A stretch of 64,000 bases of DNA from Polaromonas sp. YR568 (lineage in GTDB: Bacteria > Pseudomonadota > Gammaproteobacteria > Burkholderiales > Burkholderiaceae_C): NCBI RefSeq assembly GCF_900116715.1, contig NZ_FPBM01000009.1, forward strand, positions 124,001 to 188,000, given 5' to 3'. A program made the position numbers and the translations under genes. Shown piece by piece: positions 1 to 11,704 of the stretch. The notes below the pieces were generated by a model, which was not told the origin of the DNA, ran no database searches, and saw only the letters and a program-made list of their open reading frames with translations. How positions within the stretch are numbered: position 1 is the first letter of the stretch; every line of letters begins with the position of its first letter.

Positions 1-1306
1 ACAACACCTGCTGCTGCGCCGGCGTCATCAACCGGAACAGATTGCCGGGCTGCGAGTAGTAGTCCTCATCAACCCGGTGATTCCAGTGATCAGCCGCGCC
101 TTCAATCGACAGCGGCGGTTCGGCGAAATCGGGTTGCTCCTGCAAAGCGCCCTTGCTGTTGGGTTCGTAGCCAATTTCCGAGCCGTTGTTGCTGTCCACG
201 CGCATGGCGCCGTCGCGGTGGTTGCTGTGGAAGGGGCACTTGGGTGCATTCACAGGAATCAGGTGGTGGTTCACACCCAGGCGGTAACGCGCCGCGTCGC
301 CATAGCTGAAGAGGCGCGACTGCAGCATCTTGTCGGGTGAGAAGCTGATGCCGGGCACCACATTGGCCGGCGAGAAAGCCAGTTGCTCGACTTCGGCGAA
401 ATAGTTTTCGGGGTTGCGGTTCAGTTCCATCACGCCCACATCGATCAGCGGGTAGTCCTTGTGCGGCCAGACCTTGGTCAAATCAAACGGGTTCAGGTGG
501 TAGGTGGCCGCGTCTTTTTCGGGCATGACCTGGATCTTCAGGTTCCAGCGCGGGAAGTCCTTGTTGTCGATGGCGTTCAGCAAGTCTGCCTGGGCGCTTT
601 CACGGTCGCGGCCCACGATCTCGGTGGCTTCGGCGTCGGTAATGTTCTCAATGCCCTGCTGGGTGACGAAGTGGAACTTGACCCAGAAGCGCTCGTTCTT
701 CGCATTGAGGAAACTGAAGGTGTGGCTGCCGAAGCCGTGCATGTGGCGGTACGACTTCGGAATGCCGCGGTCGCTCATCACGATGGTGATCTGGTGCAGC
801 GCCTCGGGCAGCAGTGTCCAGAAGTCCCAGTTGTTTTCGGCGCTGCGCATATTGGTGCGCGGGTCGCGCTTGACGGCGCGGTTTAGGTCGGGAAACTTCA
901 GCGGGTCGCGCAGAAAGAACACCGGCGTGTTGTTGCCCACCATGTCCCAGTTGCCTTCTTCGGTATAAAACTTCACGGCAAAGCCGCGGATGTCGCGCTC
1001 GGCATCGGCCGCGCCACGCTCGCCGGCCACGGTCGAAAAGCGGAGCACCAGCTCCGTCTTCTTGCCGACTTGCGAGAAGATTTTGGCCTTGGTGTATTTC
1101 GTGATGTCGTGCGTCACGGTGAAGGTGCCGTAAGCGGCCGAGCCCTTGGCATGCATGCGGCGCTCGGGGATCACTTCGCGCGCAAAGTGCGCCAGCTTTT
1201 CCAGGTGCCATACGTCCTGCAACAGGACCGGGCCGCGCGGGCCGGCGGTTTGTACGTTCTGGTTGTCGACGACCGGTGCGCCGGCGGCGGTGGTGAGTTT
1301 GCTCAT
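1..1306 (-). CDS. katA: Catalase, monofunctional haem type (3' end outside window)
   Basis: Breaks hydrogen peroxide into water and oxygen in the cytoplasm. The start codon is at 1304-1306, preceded by a good AAAGGAG ribosome binding site. About 435 residues are present; the frame is still open at base 1, so the last 50 or so residues of a clade-3-size catalase (about 480-500) are missing. The distal-side histidine lies in the RRMHAKG stretch at about residue 52, the distal asparagine in [11 protein letters not shown], and the proximal haem-ligand tyrosine in the [14 protein letters not shown] motif. All residues expected of an active enzyme are seen. It is transcribed leftward as the first gene after a 300-base non-coding stretch that holds an OxyR-like site, so peroxide induction is likely but inferred. 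Confidence 0.96.
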   Translation of the reverse strand, partial: MSKLTTAAGAPVVDNQNVQTAGPRGPVLLQDVWHLEKLAHFAREVIPERRMHAKGSAAYGTFTVTHDITKYTKAKIFSQVGKKTELVLRFSTVAGERGAADAERDIRGFAVKFYTEEGNWDMVGNNTPVFFLRDPLKFPDLNRAVKRDPRTNMRSAENNWDFWTLLPEALHQITIVMSDRGIPKSYRHMHGFGSHTFSFLNAKNERFWVKFHFVTQQGIENITDAEATEIVGRDRESAQADLLNAIDNKDFPRWNLKIQVMPEKDAATYHLNPFDLTKVWPHKDYPLIDVGVMELNRNPENYFAEVEQLAFSPANVVPGISFSPDKMLQSRLFSYGDAARYRLGVNHHLIPVNAPKCPFHSNHRDGAMRVDSNNGSEIGYEPNSKGALQEQPDFAEPPLSIEGAADHWNHRVDEDYYSQPGNLFRLMTPAQQQVL

Positions 1307-1612
1307 GATGGGGCTCCTTTGATCAAATGGGTGGACTGGGCTGGCTGCGTCTCATCAATAGATACGAACTATTGACAGTGAATTGATTGTTGTCAAAAAC
1401 TATTCATGGCGCAAGGCTTGGCCGATAGTAATTATTCAAAGCGCCGATAGCCGAATACGGCCCAAATTGCAGCCCAAACTACGGCCCACCTAACAGCTTA
1501 AATGTCGCGCGCTTGTTTGACGATGCGGTGACCATGGAATCACGACGAACGGTCACCCCGTGACATGCCGCCGCCCGGCTATGCTGGCGGCTTCTATTTC
1601 AGGAGCAGTTCA
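1307..1612. other. Non-coding region between katA and pcaC-like gene
   Basis: Divergent control region of about 300 bases. On the minus strand a TTGACA box (1391-1396 read in reverse) has AATAGT 17 bases on, a plausible katA promoter. An OxyR-type motif sits at 1358-1372, overlapping that -10. A ribosome binding site AGGAG at 1601-1605 serves the plus-strand gene. The stretch is visibly more AT-rich than the flanking genes. I see no small gene in it. Confidence 0.6.
1358..1372. promoter_or_regulatory. Possible OxyR binding half-site before katA
   Basis: The 15 bases ATAGATACGAACTAT match every fixed position of the OxyR half-site ATAGnTnnnAnCTAT. The second half-site expected seven bases away is not recognisable on either side. 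The site lies about 50 bases before the katA start and overlaps the best -10 box. Control of katA-type catalase by OxyR is well known in proteobacteria; binding here is inferred. Confidence 0.5.
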
Positions 1613-1987
1613 ATGGATTCCCAATTCGACAAAGGCCTGGCCACGCGCAAGCAGGTGATGGGCGAGGACTTTGTGGCCAACGCGTTTGGCAAGGCAACCA
1701 ACTTTTCCATGCCCATCCAGCAGTACATCACCCGCAATGCCTGGGGCGATGTGTGGCAGCGCCCGGGGCTGGACCTGAAAACCCGCAGCATGATCACGGT
1801 GGCGATGCTTGCCGCCATGGGCAAGCAGCATGAACTCAAAGGCCATGTGCGCGGCGCGCTCAACAACGGCGTGACGCCCGAACAGCTGCAAGAGGTGTTG
1901 CTGCATGCGAGTATTTACTGCGGCCTGCCCGCCGCCGTGGAAGCCTTTCGCACAGCCGCCGAAGTGGTGGATGCGCCCAAACCATGA
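1613..1987 (+). CDS. pcaC: 4-carboxymuconolactone decarboxylase family protein (PcaC-like)
   Basis: Small all-helical protein of 124 residues in the AhpD/CMD family. The order of motifs follows true PcaC: GLATR near the N-terminus, ITRNAWGDVWQRPGLD around residues 40-55, then a helix ending HVRGALNNGVTPEQ and LHASIYCGLPAA. PcaC removes CO2 from 4-carboxymuconolactone in the protocatechuate branch of the beta-ketoadipate pathway. No other pca genes are near, so the pathway role is not supported by context. The start was set at the ATG after AGGAG rather than an in-frame start 48 bases upstream. Its stop overlaps the start of the next gene (ATGA), so the two are probably co-translated. Confidence 0.85.
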   Translation: MDSQFDKGLATRKQVMGEDFVANAFGKATNFSMPIQQYITRNAWGDVWQRPGLDLKTRSMITVAMLAAMGKQHELKGHVRGALNNGVTPEQLQEVLLHASIYCGLPAAVEAFRTAAEVVDAPKP

Positions 1988-2490
1988 CAGCGATACGCCG
2001 CTGCGGGGAGGCCGACTGGCCCGACGTCTGGCCGCTGCTGCGCGCCACCTTTGCCACGGGCGACACCTACACCTTTTCGCCGCAAAGCACCGAAGCCGAG
2101 ATACACGCCGCCTGGATGGAGGCGCCCCGCGCCACCTATGTGGTGCGCGAAGGCAGCGCCAGCGACGGGCGGGTGCTGGGCACCTACTTCATCAAGCCCA
2201 ACCAGCCCGGCCAGGGCGCGCATGTCTGCAATTGCGGTTATGTGGTCGCGCCAGAAGCGCAAGGCCAGGGGCTGGCCTCGGCCATGTGTGAGCATTCGCA
2301 GCGCGAGGCGCTGGCCATGGGCTTTCTGGCCATGCAGTTCAACATGGTGGTGTCGACGAATGAGCGGGCCGTCAAGCTGTGGCGCAGGCTGGGGTTTGAT
2401 GTGGTGGGGACGCTACCGGGGGCTTTCCGCCACCAGCGACTGGGTTTGGTGGATGCGTTTGTGATGTTCAAGACTTTAAAAGCGCCTTGA
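1984..2490 (+). CDS. GNAT-family N-acetyltransferase
   Basis: 168 residues. The acetyl-CoA loop is visible as VVAPEAQGQGLASAM around residues 86-100 (the Q/R-x-x-G-x-G/A signature of GNAT enzymes), followed by helix 3 and the C-terminal NERAVKLWRRLGFDVVGTLPGAF motif typical of the family. The substrate cannot be read from sequence; small-molecule or protein amines are possible. It overlaps the upstream PcaC-like gene by four bases. Just after the stop there is a short direct repetition of the unit cttgaagcg at about 2486-2510, probably slippage. Confidence 0.88.
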   Translation: MTAIRRCGEADWPDVWPLLRATFATGDTYTFSPQSTEAEIHAAWMEAPRATYVVREGSASDGRVLGTYFIKPNQPGQGAHVCNCGYVVAPEAQGQGLASAMCEHSQREALAMGFLAMQFNMVVSTNERAVKLWRRLGFDVVGTLPGAFRHQRLGLVDAFVMFKTLKAP

Positions 2491-2542
2491 AGCGACTTGA
2501 AGCGCCTTGAGCAGTTAAACCTCAGGTACCCCCAAGCCAAAT

Positions 2543-3738
2543 TCAGGTAGCCCTCACCCCGCCCCCATACAGCCAGGGCATGTCCAGCACCCGCGCGCCC
2601 AGCATCTTCATCGACACATTGCGCCCCCAGCGGACCACACCATCGGCATGAAATATCTGCCCATTGCGCAGCGCCCTCGCCTGCACACGCGCATTGCGTT
2701 GCCAGCGGTTGAGTGCATAGCGCTGCAGCATGGTGGGCACATCAAAGGCCGGGTCCAGCGCCTGGGCCAGGGCGTGGCCCAGCTCGGCGGCGTCTTCAAT
2801 CGCCATGCCGGCGCCCTGCGCCAGGTAGGGCCGCATCGGGTGGGCAGCATCGCCCAGCAGGGCCACACGGCCCACAGCCTGCTGGTGGGCGCCTTGCATG
2901 GGTGGGCGGTCGTGCAGCACCCACAGGCGCCAGCCTTCCACCGCATCGAGCACCTCGCGCAGGGCGGCGGAGCAGCCGGCCGTGGCGGCGGCCAGGTCGG
3001 CCGCGTTGGCGCTGTGGTCCCACAGGTCGGCCTCTGCCGGAACTTCGCCTTGCACGATGGCGACGATGTTGAGCCACTCACCGCCGCGCACCGGGTACTG
3101 CACCACATGCATGCGTGGGCCCAGCCAGGCGGTAACGTGCTGGCTTCTGAGTAGTTTGGGCAAGCCGGCCTGCGGCACCAGCGCGCGATAAGCCAGGTGG
3201 CCGGTGCGCCGCGGCAGGCCGTCGCCCAGCAGTTGCTGGCGCACCATGCTCCACACACCGTCAGCGCCAATCAGCGCATCGCCTTCAATGCCGGGGCCGT
3301 CATCGGCTTGCACCATGACGGCCTGCGCGGTCTGGCTGAAGGATTGCAGCGGGCGGCTGAGGTGCAGCTTGACGTCGGCATGCTGTTGCACGGCTTCGAG
3401 CAGCAGGCGGTGCAAGTCCGCGCGGTGCAAGGTGGCATAGGGCGCGCCATATCGCTCGGCGATGCTGGCGCCCAGCGGCAACTCGCCCAGTGTCTGGCCT
3501 GAAAGCGCACAGCGCACCTGGAGGCGCTCCGGAAACGCGGAGACGATCTGCAAGGCGCCGGCCAGCCCCCAGCCCTGCAACACCTTCACCACGTTGGGGC
3601 CAAGCTGGATGCCGGCGCCGGCTTCGCTGAACGCATTGGCACGTTCAAACAGGCGCACATCCCAGCCGGCGCGTGTTGCAGCCAGCGCAGCGGCGAGCCC
3701 GCCGATCCCTCCGCCGGCGATCAGAGCCTGCCGAAGCA

Positions 3739-3739
<1 letters not shown>
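2543..3739 (-). CDS. FAD-dependent aromatic monooxygenase (salicylate hydroxylase-like)
   Basis: 398 residues, the usual size of class A flavoprotein hydroxylases. The N-terminal dinucleotide-binding motif IAGGGIGGLAAALA (residues 7-20) ends in the expected acidic residue of LFER. The DG motif (GADGVWSMVR, about residue 160) and the GD motif (LLGDAAHPMRPYLAQGAGMA, about residue 290) are present, so both FAD and NAD(P)H sites look intact. Relatives hydroxylate salicylate, 3-hydroxybenzoate or similar phenolic acids; the actual substrate is unknown. Its ATG overlaps the acnA stop by one base (TAATG), so it is the downstream gene of an acnA-monooxygenase unit. Confidence 0.88.
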
Positions 3740-6627
<2,888 letters not shown>

Positions 6628-6738
6628 GGCGGACTCCTTTTTATTGACAGCAGCCCCCATTCTGGCAGGCACTGCGGCCCCGTGGGGGGCCGCGCCCGCA
6701 TACCCTGCCCTCCTGCCCAGTCTTGTGCCCTCTTTTGC

Positions 6739-7152
6739 TTACCAGGCGGGCTGGGGCGCCGCGCGGCGCAGGCCGAAGTACTGCAGCTCGGCCAGCATCG
6801 CCACCGTCAGCGCCTGCACCACTACGTAAGCCACGCCCAGCATGGAAGGCGACACGCTGCCGCTGACCAGCAGCAGCACGCAGGCCAGCGCCCAGCCTAT
6901 GTTGCCGGCCACCAGCGCCCAGATGACGGGCCGCGGCAAGGGATTACGCGTTGAAACAAACGCAACGACGGCCGCATAGACCAGCAAAAACTCGCCGGTG
7001 TAGGCAATCAAGGCCTCGGGCAGGTTCAAGAGGCGCGCCATGGCGGCCGGAAAAGCGACCTGCAACACGCCGCAGGCAATGCAGGACAGCGCGTCCACAC
7101 GCAGCACATTGCGCAGGAAGTTGGGGGAAGAGAGGATGGAACTCGAAGACAT
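6739..7152 (-). CDS. Small four-helix membrane protein of unknown function
   Basis: 137 residues with four hydrophobic segments at about 20-38, 50-68, 76-95 and 101-120, ending in a short arginine-containing tail. A clear ribosome binding site (CAGGAG) precedes the ATG. I do not recognise a defined family, although size and layout resemble the small DoxX-like or SPW-like membrane proteins. It is divergent from an XRE/MmyB-type regulator that starts about 145 bases away, the usual layout when a regulator controls its neighbour, so regulation by that protein is a reasonable guess. A perfect 8-base inverted repeat (6674-6693) lies downstream, before acnA. Confidence 0.75.
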   Translation of the reverse strand: MSSSSILSSPNFLRNVLRVDALSCIACGVLQVAFPAAMARLLNLPEALIAYTGEFLLVYAAVVAFVSTRNPLPRPVIWALVAGNIGWALACVLLLVSGSVSPSMLGVAYVVVQALTVAMLAELQYFGLRRAAPQPAW

Positions 7153-7296
7153 GGCAAAACTCCTGAAGTAGCAGCCGGGGATGTTGGTCAGCGCGCCGGG
7201 CCGCCGGGTCGGTGCGCATGGGGGTCATCATTCCCGCGCAACAGCCGCCCGTCGATAACCTGCCAGGTAATGGAAAACCGGCCGCATGGCTTTACG

Positions 7297-8142
7297 ATGG
7301 CATCCATGACCGCCAGCACCCACCACCCCAGCCGCCCCACGCCGCGCAGCGCGCCCCAGCCTTTTGGCGACCACCTGCGCCACTGGCGCCAGCACCGGCG
7401 CCTGAGCCAGCTCGATTTGGCCCAGGAGGCTGACATCTCGACGCGCCATTTGAGTTTTGTGGAAACGGGCCGCTCAGTACCCAGCCGCGAGATGGTGCTG
7501 CGGCTGTCCGAGCGGCTGGACATTCCGCTGCGCGAGCGCAATGCGCTGCTGGTGGCCGCCGGCTACGCACCCATGTACCGCGAGCGCCCGCTGAACGACC
7601 CGGCGCTGGATTCGGCCCGGCAAGCGGTGGAGCTGCTGCTCAAAAGCCATGAGCCCTACCCCGCCCTGGCGCTGGACCGCCACTGGAACATAGTCGCCAC
7701 CAACCGCATGGTGCCGCACCTGCTGGCGGGCGCCGACCCCTCGCTGCTGGAAGCGCCCGTCAACGTGCTGCGCCTGAGCCTGCACCCCAAGGGCCTGGCA
7801 CCACGCATCGCCAACCTGATGCAGTGGCGCGACCATTTGTTTGAGCGCCTGCGCCAGCAGATCACCGCCACGGCCGACCCGGCGCTGGTGGCGCTGCTGG
7901 AAGAGCTGAAGGCCTACCCCGTGCCGGAAGAAGCGAAAGGCCCCAACCTGGAGGGTGAACACCCGGGCGTGGTGATGCCCTTCAAGTTCAACACGCCTTC
8001 AGGCGTTTTGAGCTTTATCAGCACCACCACCATCTTCGGCTCGCCGGTAGATGTGACGCTGCAGGAGCTGGCGATGGAGACGTTTTTCCCGGCGGATGAT
8101 TTCACGCGCCAGGCCTTGCATGCGCTGGCGGCGCAGGGTTAA
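7297..8142 (+). CDS. XRE-family regulator with MmyB-like ligand-binding domain
   Basis: 281 residues. Residues about 22-85 form a lambda-repressor-like helix-turn-helix (LRHWRQHRRLSQLDLAQEA, then HLSFVETGRSVPSREMV). The rest matches the MmyB/MLTR ligand-binding domain, with the usual GYAPMY linker, LDRHWNIVATN and a FKFNTPSGVLSFISTTTIFG segment. Proteins of this class are repressors or activators of one adjacent gene; here that is the divergent membrane protein gene at 6739-7152. Two other in-frame ATGs (7270 and 7306) are close and no strong ribosome binding site decides between them. Ligand unknown. Confidence 0.87.
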   Translation: MASMTASTHHPSRPTPRSAPQPFGDHLRHWRQHRRLSQLDLAQEADISTRHLSFVETGRSVPSREMVLRLSERLDIPLRERNALLVAAGYAPMYRERPLNDPALDSARQAVELLLKSHEPYPALALDRHWNIVATNRMVPHLLAGADPSLLEAPVNVLRLSLHPKGLAPRIANLMQWRDHLFERLRQQITATADPALVALLEELKAYPVPEEAKGPNLEGEHPGVVMPFKFNTPSGVLSFISTTTIFGSPVDVTLQELAMETFFPADDFTRQALHALAAQG

Positions 8143-8154
8143 ACGCCCAGAGGC

Positions 8155-8517
8155 TTAAAGCTCAACAATCGTTTTAAAGCCGCCCCAGATCATCCGTTGC
8201 CCGTCGAAGGGCAAGTCCTTCGGGTCCATCATGGCTTCCAGGCGCGGGTCGGCCATGACTTTTTTGTTGATGCTGTCGCGCTGCTTGCGCGATTTGTAGG
8301 TGATCCACGAGAACACCACCACCTCGTCTTTTTTGAGCTTGACGCTTTGCGGGAAGGAGGTGACCTTGCCGGGCTGCACGTCGTCGGCGACGCATTCGGT
8401 GTATTCGAGCGCGCCGTATTCCTTCCAGAGCTTGCCGGCCTTGCTGGACAGCTTGCGGTAGGCGTCCAGTTTCTTGGCGGGAACGGCGACGATGAATCCA
8501 TCTACATAACGGGCCAT
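8155..8517 (-). CDS. DUF1428 family protein (YbaA-like)
   Basis: 120 residues, the standard length of this family of dimeric alpha-beta barrel proteins (E. coli YbaA). The N-terminus MARYVDGFIVAVPAKKLDAY, the central GALEYTEC and the C-terminal DPKDLPFDGQRMIWGGFK are family hallmarks. The frame stays open 290 bases further upstream, but the ATG after AAGGAG is clearly the right start. Function is not known; the fold is shared with stress-related and antibiotic-biosynthesis monooxygenases. A strong 19-base palindrome about 160 bases upstream suggests repressor control. Confidence 0.9.
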   Translation of the reverse strand: MARYVDGFIVAVPAKKLDAYRKLSSKAGKLWKEYGALEYTECVADDVQPGKVTSFPQSVKLKKDEVVVFSWITYKSRKQRDSINKKVMADPRLEAMMDPKDLPFDGQRMIWGGFKTIVEL

Positions 8518-8677
8518 GGGGAAATCTCCTTGCTTGGGCGAATCAATCAAAAACCAGAAAACCCGGATGAAGGCGGACGGCGTGTCCGCAACCGTCCGGG
8601 CTGCGAAGTTGGCTGCTTTCGGGTTGTTGTTGGCCTGTGTCTGGTCTCTTTTGGCCTGTTTTGGCTTGATGGGCAGC

Positions 8678-8696
8678 TTGTGTACAGCGTACACAA
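8678..8696. promoter_or_regulatory. Palindromic operator candidate
   Basis: Perfect inverted repeat of TTGTGTAC and GTACACAA separated by AGC. Its size and symmetry suit a TetR- or GntR-type dimer. It is 160 bases upstream of the DUF1428 start, the only nearby gene that reads away from it. Confidence 0.5.
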
Positions 8697-8862
8697 CATC
8701 TTTGGAAAAAGACAGAGCGGCGTTTGAAAAGAGGTAACAAAGCTTGTCGCGGCCCTGTTTTGCCGGTGAAGCGGTGAAACGGCGCCGAGGCGGATGCCGT
8801 AGCAGCAAGAGGGCCTGGCAGGCAGATTGCCAGGTTTGCCGCGCTGGCGGGGACCATGAATC

Positions 8863-8890
8863 GCTATCTTTTTAGTAGCTGCTTACTCAA
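8863..8890. repeat. GCTAT...GTAGCTGC repeat, copy 1
   Basis: GCTAT and GTAGC form a short stem around an AT-rich loop, followed by TGCTTACTC. The same layout recurs at 27301 and, inside trpF, at 37815. I recognise it as a small dispersed element of Comamonadaceae genomes from memory; its full extent (perhaps 60 bases) cannot be fixed from three copies. Confidence 0.55.
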
Positions 8891-8959
8891 TTCCCATGCG
8901 GGTTCTGGCTATTTTTGATGGGTGAAAAAGGGCTTTTTTGAGGCTTTTCAGGCTCCGGC

Positions 8960-10048
8960 TCAGCCCGCAAACACATGCGCCTGCCCGGCCACCGTGATGC
9001 GCACCATGGCGCCCGGCGCCGGCGCATGCATACCCGTGCTGTGCACCAGCAGCGGCGAGTCCGCCCCGTCGCCGACGGAGGCCGCCTGCCGCAGCAGCCG
9101 CACCGACAGCACGCAGACCGAGCCGCCAAAGTCGGTGTCGGTGACCGCGCCATAGCACCCGTCTGCCTGCGAGCCGTGCGCCGCCGTTTCGACGGGCACC
9201 TCAGCCACCTGCAGTTGCTCGGGCCGCAGCATGATCTGCGCCGCGCCCTGGCGTGCGGGGTCGTTGACGGCAATGCGGCCCAGCGCGCAGTCGGCCCAGC
9301 CGCCAGCCAGTTGGGCGGGCAGCACGATGCTGTCGCCCAGAAAGCCAGCCACTGCCGCATCGCGCGGGCGCAAATACAAATCGAGCGGGCGGCCAGCCTG
9401 CACCAGCAGCCCGCCGCGCATCACGGCCACCTGGTCGGCGAATGACAAAGCCTCGGCCTGGTCGTGCGTGACGAGAATGGTGGTGATGCCCGCCGCGCCC
9501 AGCAGCTGCGCCACCGCTTTGCGGGTGCTGGCGCGCAGGCCGGTGTCCAGTGCTGAAAAGGGTTCGTCCAGCAGCATCAGCCTGGGCCGCTGGGCAAGGG
9601 CACGCGCCAGCGCCACGCGCTGCTGCTGCCCGCCCGAGAGCTCATGCGGGCGGCGCGCCAGCATGGCGGTGTCCAGCGCGACCATGTCCATCAGCTCGGC
9701 GATGCGTTCGGCGCGCTTGGGCGTATTGCGCGGCAAGCCGAAGCCGACATTGCCTTCAATCGTGAGGTGCGGAAAAAGCGCGCCGTCTTGCGGCACATAA
9801 CCGATGCCGCGTTCATGCGCGGGCACGGCGTCGGGGCCGTCGGCCAGTTGCCGCCCGCCCAGGGTGACGCGGCCGGCGTCGGGCGCCTCAAAGCCGGCAA
9901 TGATGCGCAGCAGCGTGGTCTTGCCCGAGCCCGAGGGGCCGACGATGGCGGTGCGGCTGCCGGGCGCGACGCTCAGGTCCACGCCGCCCAGCGCCTGCAC
10001 GGCGCCGTATTGCTTGCGGATGGCCTGCAGTTCAAGAGATGTGGTCAT
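8960..10048 (-). CDS. fbpC: Iron(III) ABC transporter, ATP-binding protein
   Basis: 362 residues. Walker A is GPSGSGKTTLL at about residues 38-48, the ABC signature LSGGQQQRVALARAL is at about 137-151, and Walker B LMLLDEPFSALD follows. The C-terminal 120 residues form a TOBE-type domain as in FbpC/PotA/CysA importers. It is the last gene of a three-gene unit with binding protein and permease, 24 bases after the permease gene. It should power uptake across the inner membrane. Ferric iron as substrate is inferred from the binding protein and the possible Fur site; other members of this subfamily move polyamines, sulfate or phosphonates. Confidence 0.9.
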   Translation of the reverse strand: MTTSLELQAIRKQYGAVQALGGVDLSVAPGSRTAIVGPSGSGKTTLLRIIAGFEAPDAGRVTLGGRQLADGPDAVPAHERGIGYVPQDGALFPHLTIEGNVGFGLPRNTPKRAERIAELMDMVALDTAMLARRPHELSGGQQQRVALARALAQRPRLMLLDEPFSALDTGLRASTRKAVAQLLGAAGITTILVTHDQAEALSFADQVAVMRGGLLVQAGRPLDLYLRPRDAAVAGFLGDSIVLPAQLAGGWADCALGRIAVNDPARQGAAQIMLRPEQLQVAEVPVETAAHGSQADGCYGAVTDTDFGGSVCVLSVRLLRQAASVGDGADSPLLVHSTGMHAPAPGAMVRITVAGQAHVFAG

Positions 10049-10072
10049 AAGCTGTCATAAATCGTCATGGCG

Positions 10073-11668
10073 TCATCGTCCCGCCGTGCGTTTGGATTGT
10101 TGGTAAAGCAGCCAGGTCATGGGCAGCGAGAGCAGCACCATGATGAGCGCATAGGGCGCGGCAGCGGCGTAGTCGATCTCGCTGCTGTAGGCCCAGAAAG
10201 AAGTCGCCAGCGTGCGCGTGCCGTTGGGCGCGAGCATCAGTGTGGCGGTGAGTTCGTTGGTAATGCCCAGGCCCACCAGCGCCGCGCCGGCCGCCGCACT
10301 GGGCGCGGCCAGCCGCATGGTGATGGCCCAGAGCGCCTGCGCGGGCGTGCGGCCCAGGCTGCGCGCGGCCTGCTCCAGCTCGACCGGCGCCTGCGCGATG
10401 CCGGCACGCAGGCTGATCAGCGCGCGCGGCAAAAACATCAGCAAATACGCCAGCAGTACAGTGACGGCCGTCTGGTAAATCGGCAGCCGCACCGTGACCG
10501 TGACAAGCGCCAGCGCCACCACCACACCGGGCAGCGAGCCGACCATGTAGTTGCAGGCCTCCAGCACGCGCTGCAGGCGGCCAGGCGATCGTATCGACAG
10601 CCAGGCCATGGGCACCGCAGCCACGGTGGTCAGCAGCGCACCGGCCACGGCCAGCCCCAGGGTCTGGAAAAGCGCCGGGCCGAGTTCATCAAAGCGCCAG
10701 ACCGCCGCGCCGCCGGCCACCAGCCAGCGCACCAGCGTGACCAGCGGCACACCCAGCGCCAGCACACAAAGCACCGTAGGCAGCAGCAAACCCCAGACAG
10801 TGAAGCGGCCCAGGCTGCGTTTAAAAGGCATGCGCGCCGCGCCGGAACCGACGCGCGCATAACGCTCTTTGCCGCGCGCAAGCGACTCCAGCCCCAGCAG
10901 CGCAAAGCAGCACACCACCAGCACGCCCGAGAGCATATTGGCGGCGGGCCCGTTGTAGGTGGACTGGAACTGGTCGACGATGGCGGTGGTGAAGGTGTCG
11001 AAACGGATCATCACGTAAAGGCCGTATTCGGCCAGCAAGTGAAGCCCCACCAGCAGCGAGCCGCCGCACACCGCCAGCCGCAGCTGCGGCAGCACGACAC
11101 GGAAGAACACCGCCCAGGGCCCCAGGCCCAGTGAGGCGGCGCTGTCTTCCATGCCCGGGTCCAGCCGGCGCAGGGCTGCGGCCACCGGCAAATACAAAAA
11201 CGGAAAGTAGGCGATGACCGAGACCATCACGCCGGCGGGCAGGCCGTGCAGGCTGGGCGCGACCGTCATCCACGCATAACTCTGCACAAAGGCCGGCACC
11301 GCGAGTGGCGCCACCAGCAGCCAGGCCCAGGTGCGCGCGCCGGGCAGGTCGCTGCGTTCAGTCAACCAGGCCAGCGCCACGGCCAGCACCGCGCACAGCG
11401 GCACCGTCAGCACCACCAGCAAGGCGGTGTTGACCAGCAACTCGCCGACGCGCGGCCGGAAGATCAAGGCAGAGGCCGTCTCCCAGCCGGTTTGCACGCC
11501 GACCCAGAGGACAAAACCCAGCGGCAGCAAGGCCAGCAGCGCGACGACAAGCGCCGCAGCGCCCACCCATGACAGGCGCCAGCCGCCGGGCCCTGCAGCA
11601 GGTGACTGCAACAGCGCCGCAGCCGCCGGGTTCAGGGCGGCATCGGCATCAAGGGGCAAGGCGCTCAA
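10073..11668 (-). CDS. fbpB: Iron(III) ABC transporter, fused double permease
   Basis: 531 residues with about twelve membrane segments. It consists of two tandem BPD-type permease domains, as usual for FbpB-like proteins: an EAA loop is seen as [20 protein letters not shown] around residue 165-185, and again as [20 protein letters not shown] at about 430. One polypeptide therefore supplies both halves of the membrane pore. It lies 36 bases after the binding-protein gene and 24 bases before the ATPase gene, so the three form one operon. Many GC-rich codons, like its neighbours. Confidence 0.92.
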   Translation of the reverse strand: MSALPLDADAALNPAAAALLQSPAAGPGGWRLSWVGAAALVVALLALLPLGFVLWVGVQTGWETASALIFRPRVGELLVNTALLVVLTVPLCAVLAVALAWLTERSDLPGARTWAWLLVAPLAVPAFVQSYAWMTVAPSLHGLPAGVMVSVIAYFPFLYLPVAAALRRLDPGMEDSAASLGLGPWAVFFRVVLPQLRLAVCGGSLLVGLHLLAEYGLYVMIRFDTFTTAIVDQFQSTYNGPAANMLSGVLVVCCFALLGLESLARGKERYARVGSGAARMPFKRSLGRFTVWGLLLPTVLCVLALGVPLVTLVRWLVAGGAAVWRFDELGPALFQTLGLAVAGALLTTVAAVPMAWLSIRSPGRLQRVLEACNYMVGSLPGVVVALALVTVTVRLPIYQTAVTVLLAYLLMFLPRALISLRAGIAQAPVELEQAARSLGRTPAQALWAITMRLAAPSAAAGAALVGLGITNELTATLMLAPNGTRTLATSFWAYSSEIDYAAAAPYALIMVLLSLPMTWLLYQQSKRTAGR

Positions 11669-11704
11669 AAGGTGTCGGTCCGCAAGTTTGAAACGAAGAG
11701 CGGT

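Larger units (their letters stand above)
8518..8959. other. Non-coding region between DUF1428 gene and iron transporter
   Basis: About 440 bases. It contains the DUF1428 ribosome binding site, the TTGTGTAC/GTACACAA palindrome at 8678-8696, and one copy of a Comamonadaceae-type repeat at 8863-8890. The last 60 bases lie after the end of the fbpC-like gene. No tRNA or convincing extra gene seen. Confidence 0.6.

Noticed and set aside
2485-2510. Tandem cttgaagcg units at the end of the acetyltransferase gene
   Set aside because: Three short units only; likely replication slippage with no functional sign.
6674-6693. Perfect 8-base GC inverted repeat between acnA and the small membrane gene as a terminator
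   Set aside because: No T run on either side; kept only as a remark in the membrane gene entry.
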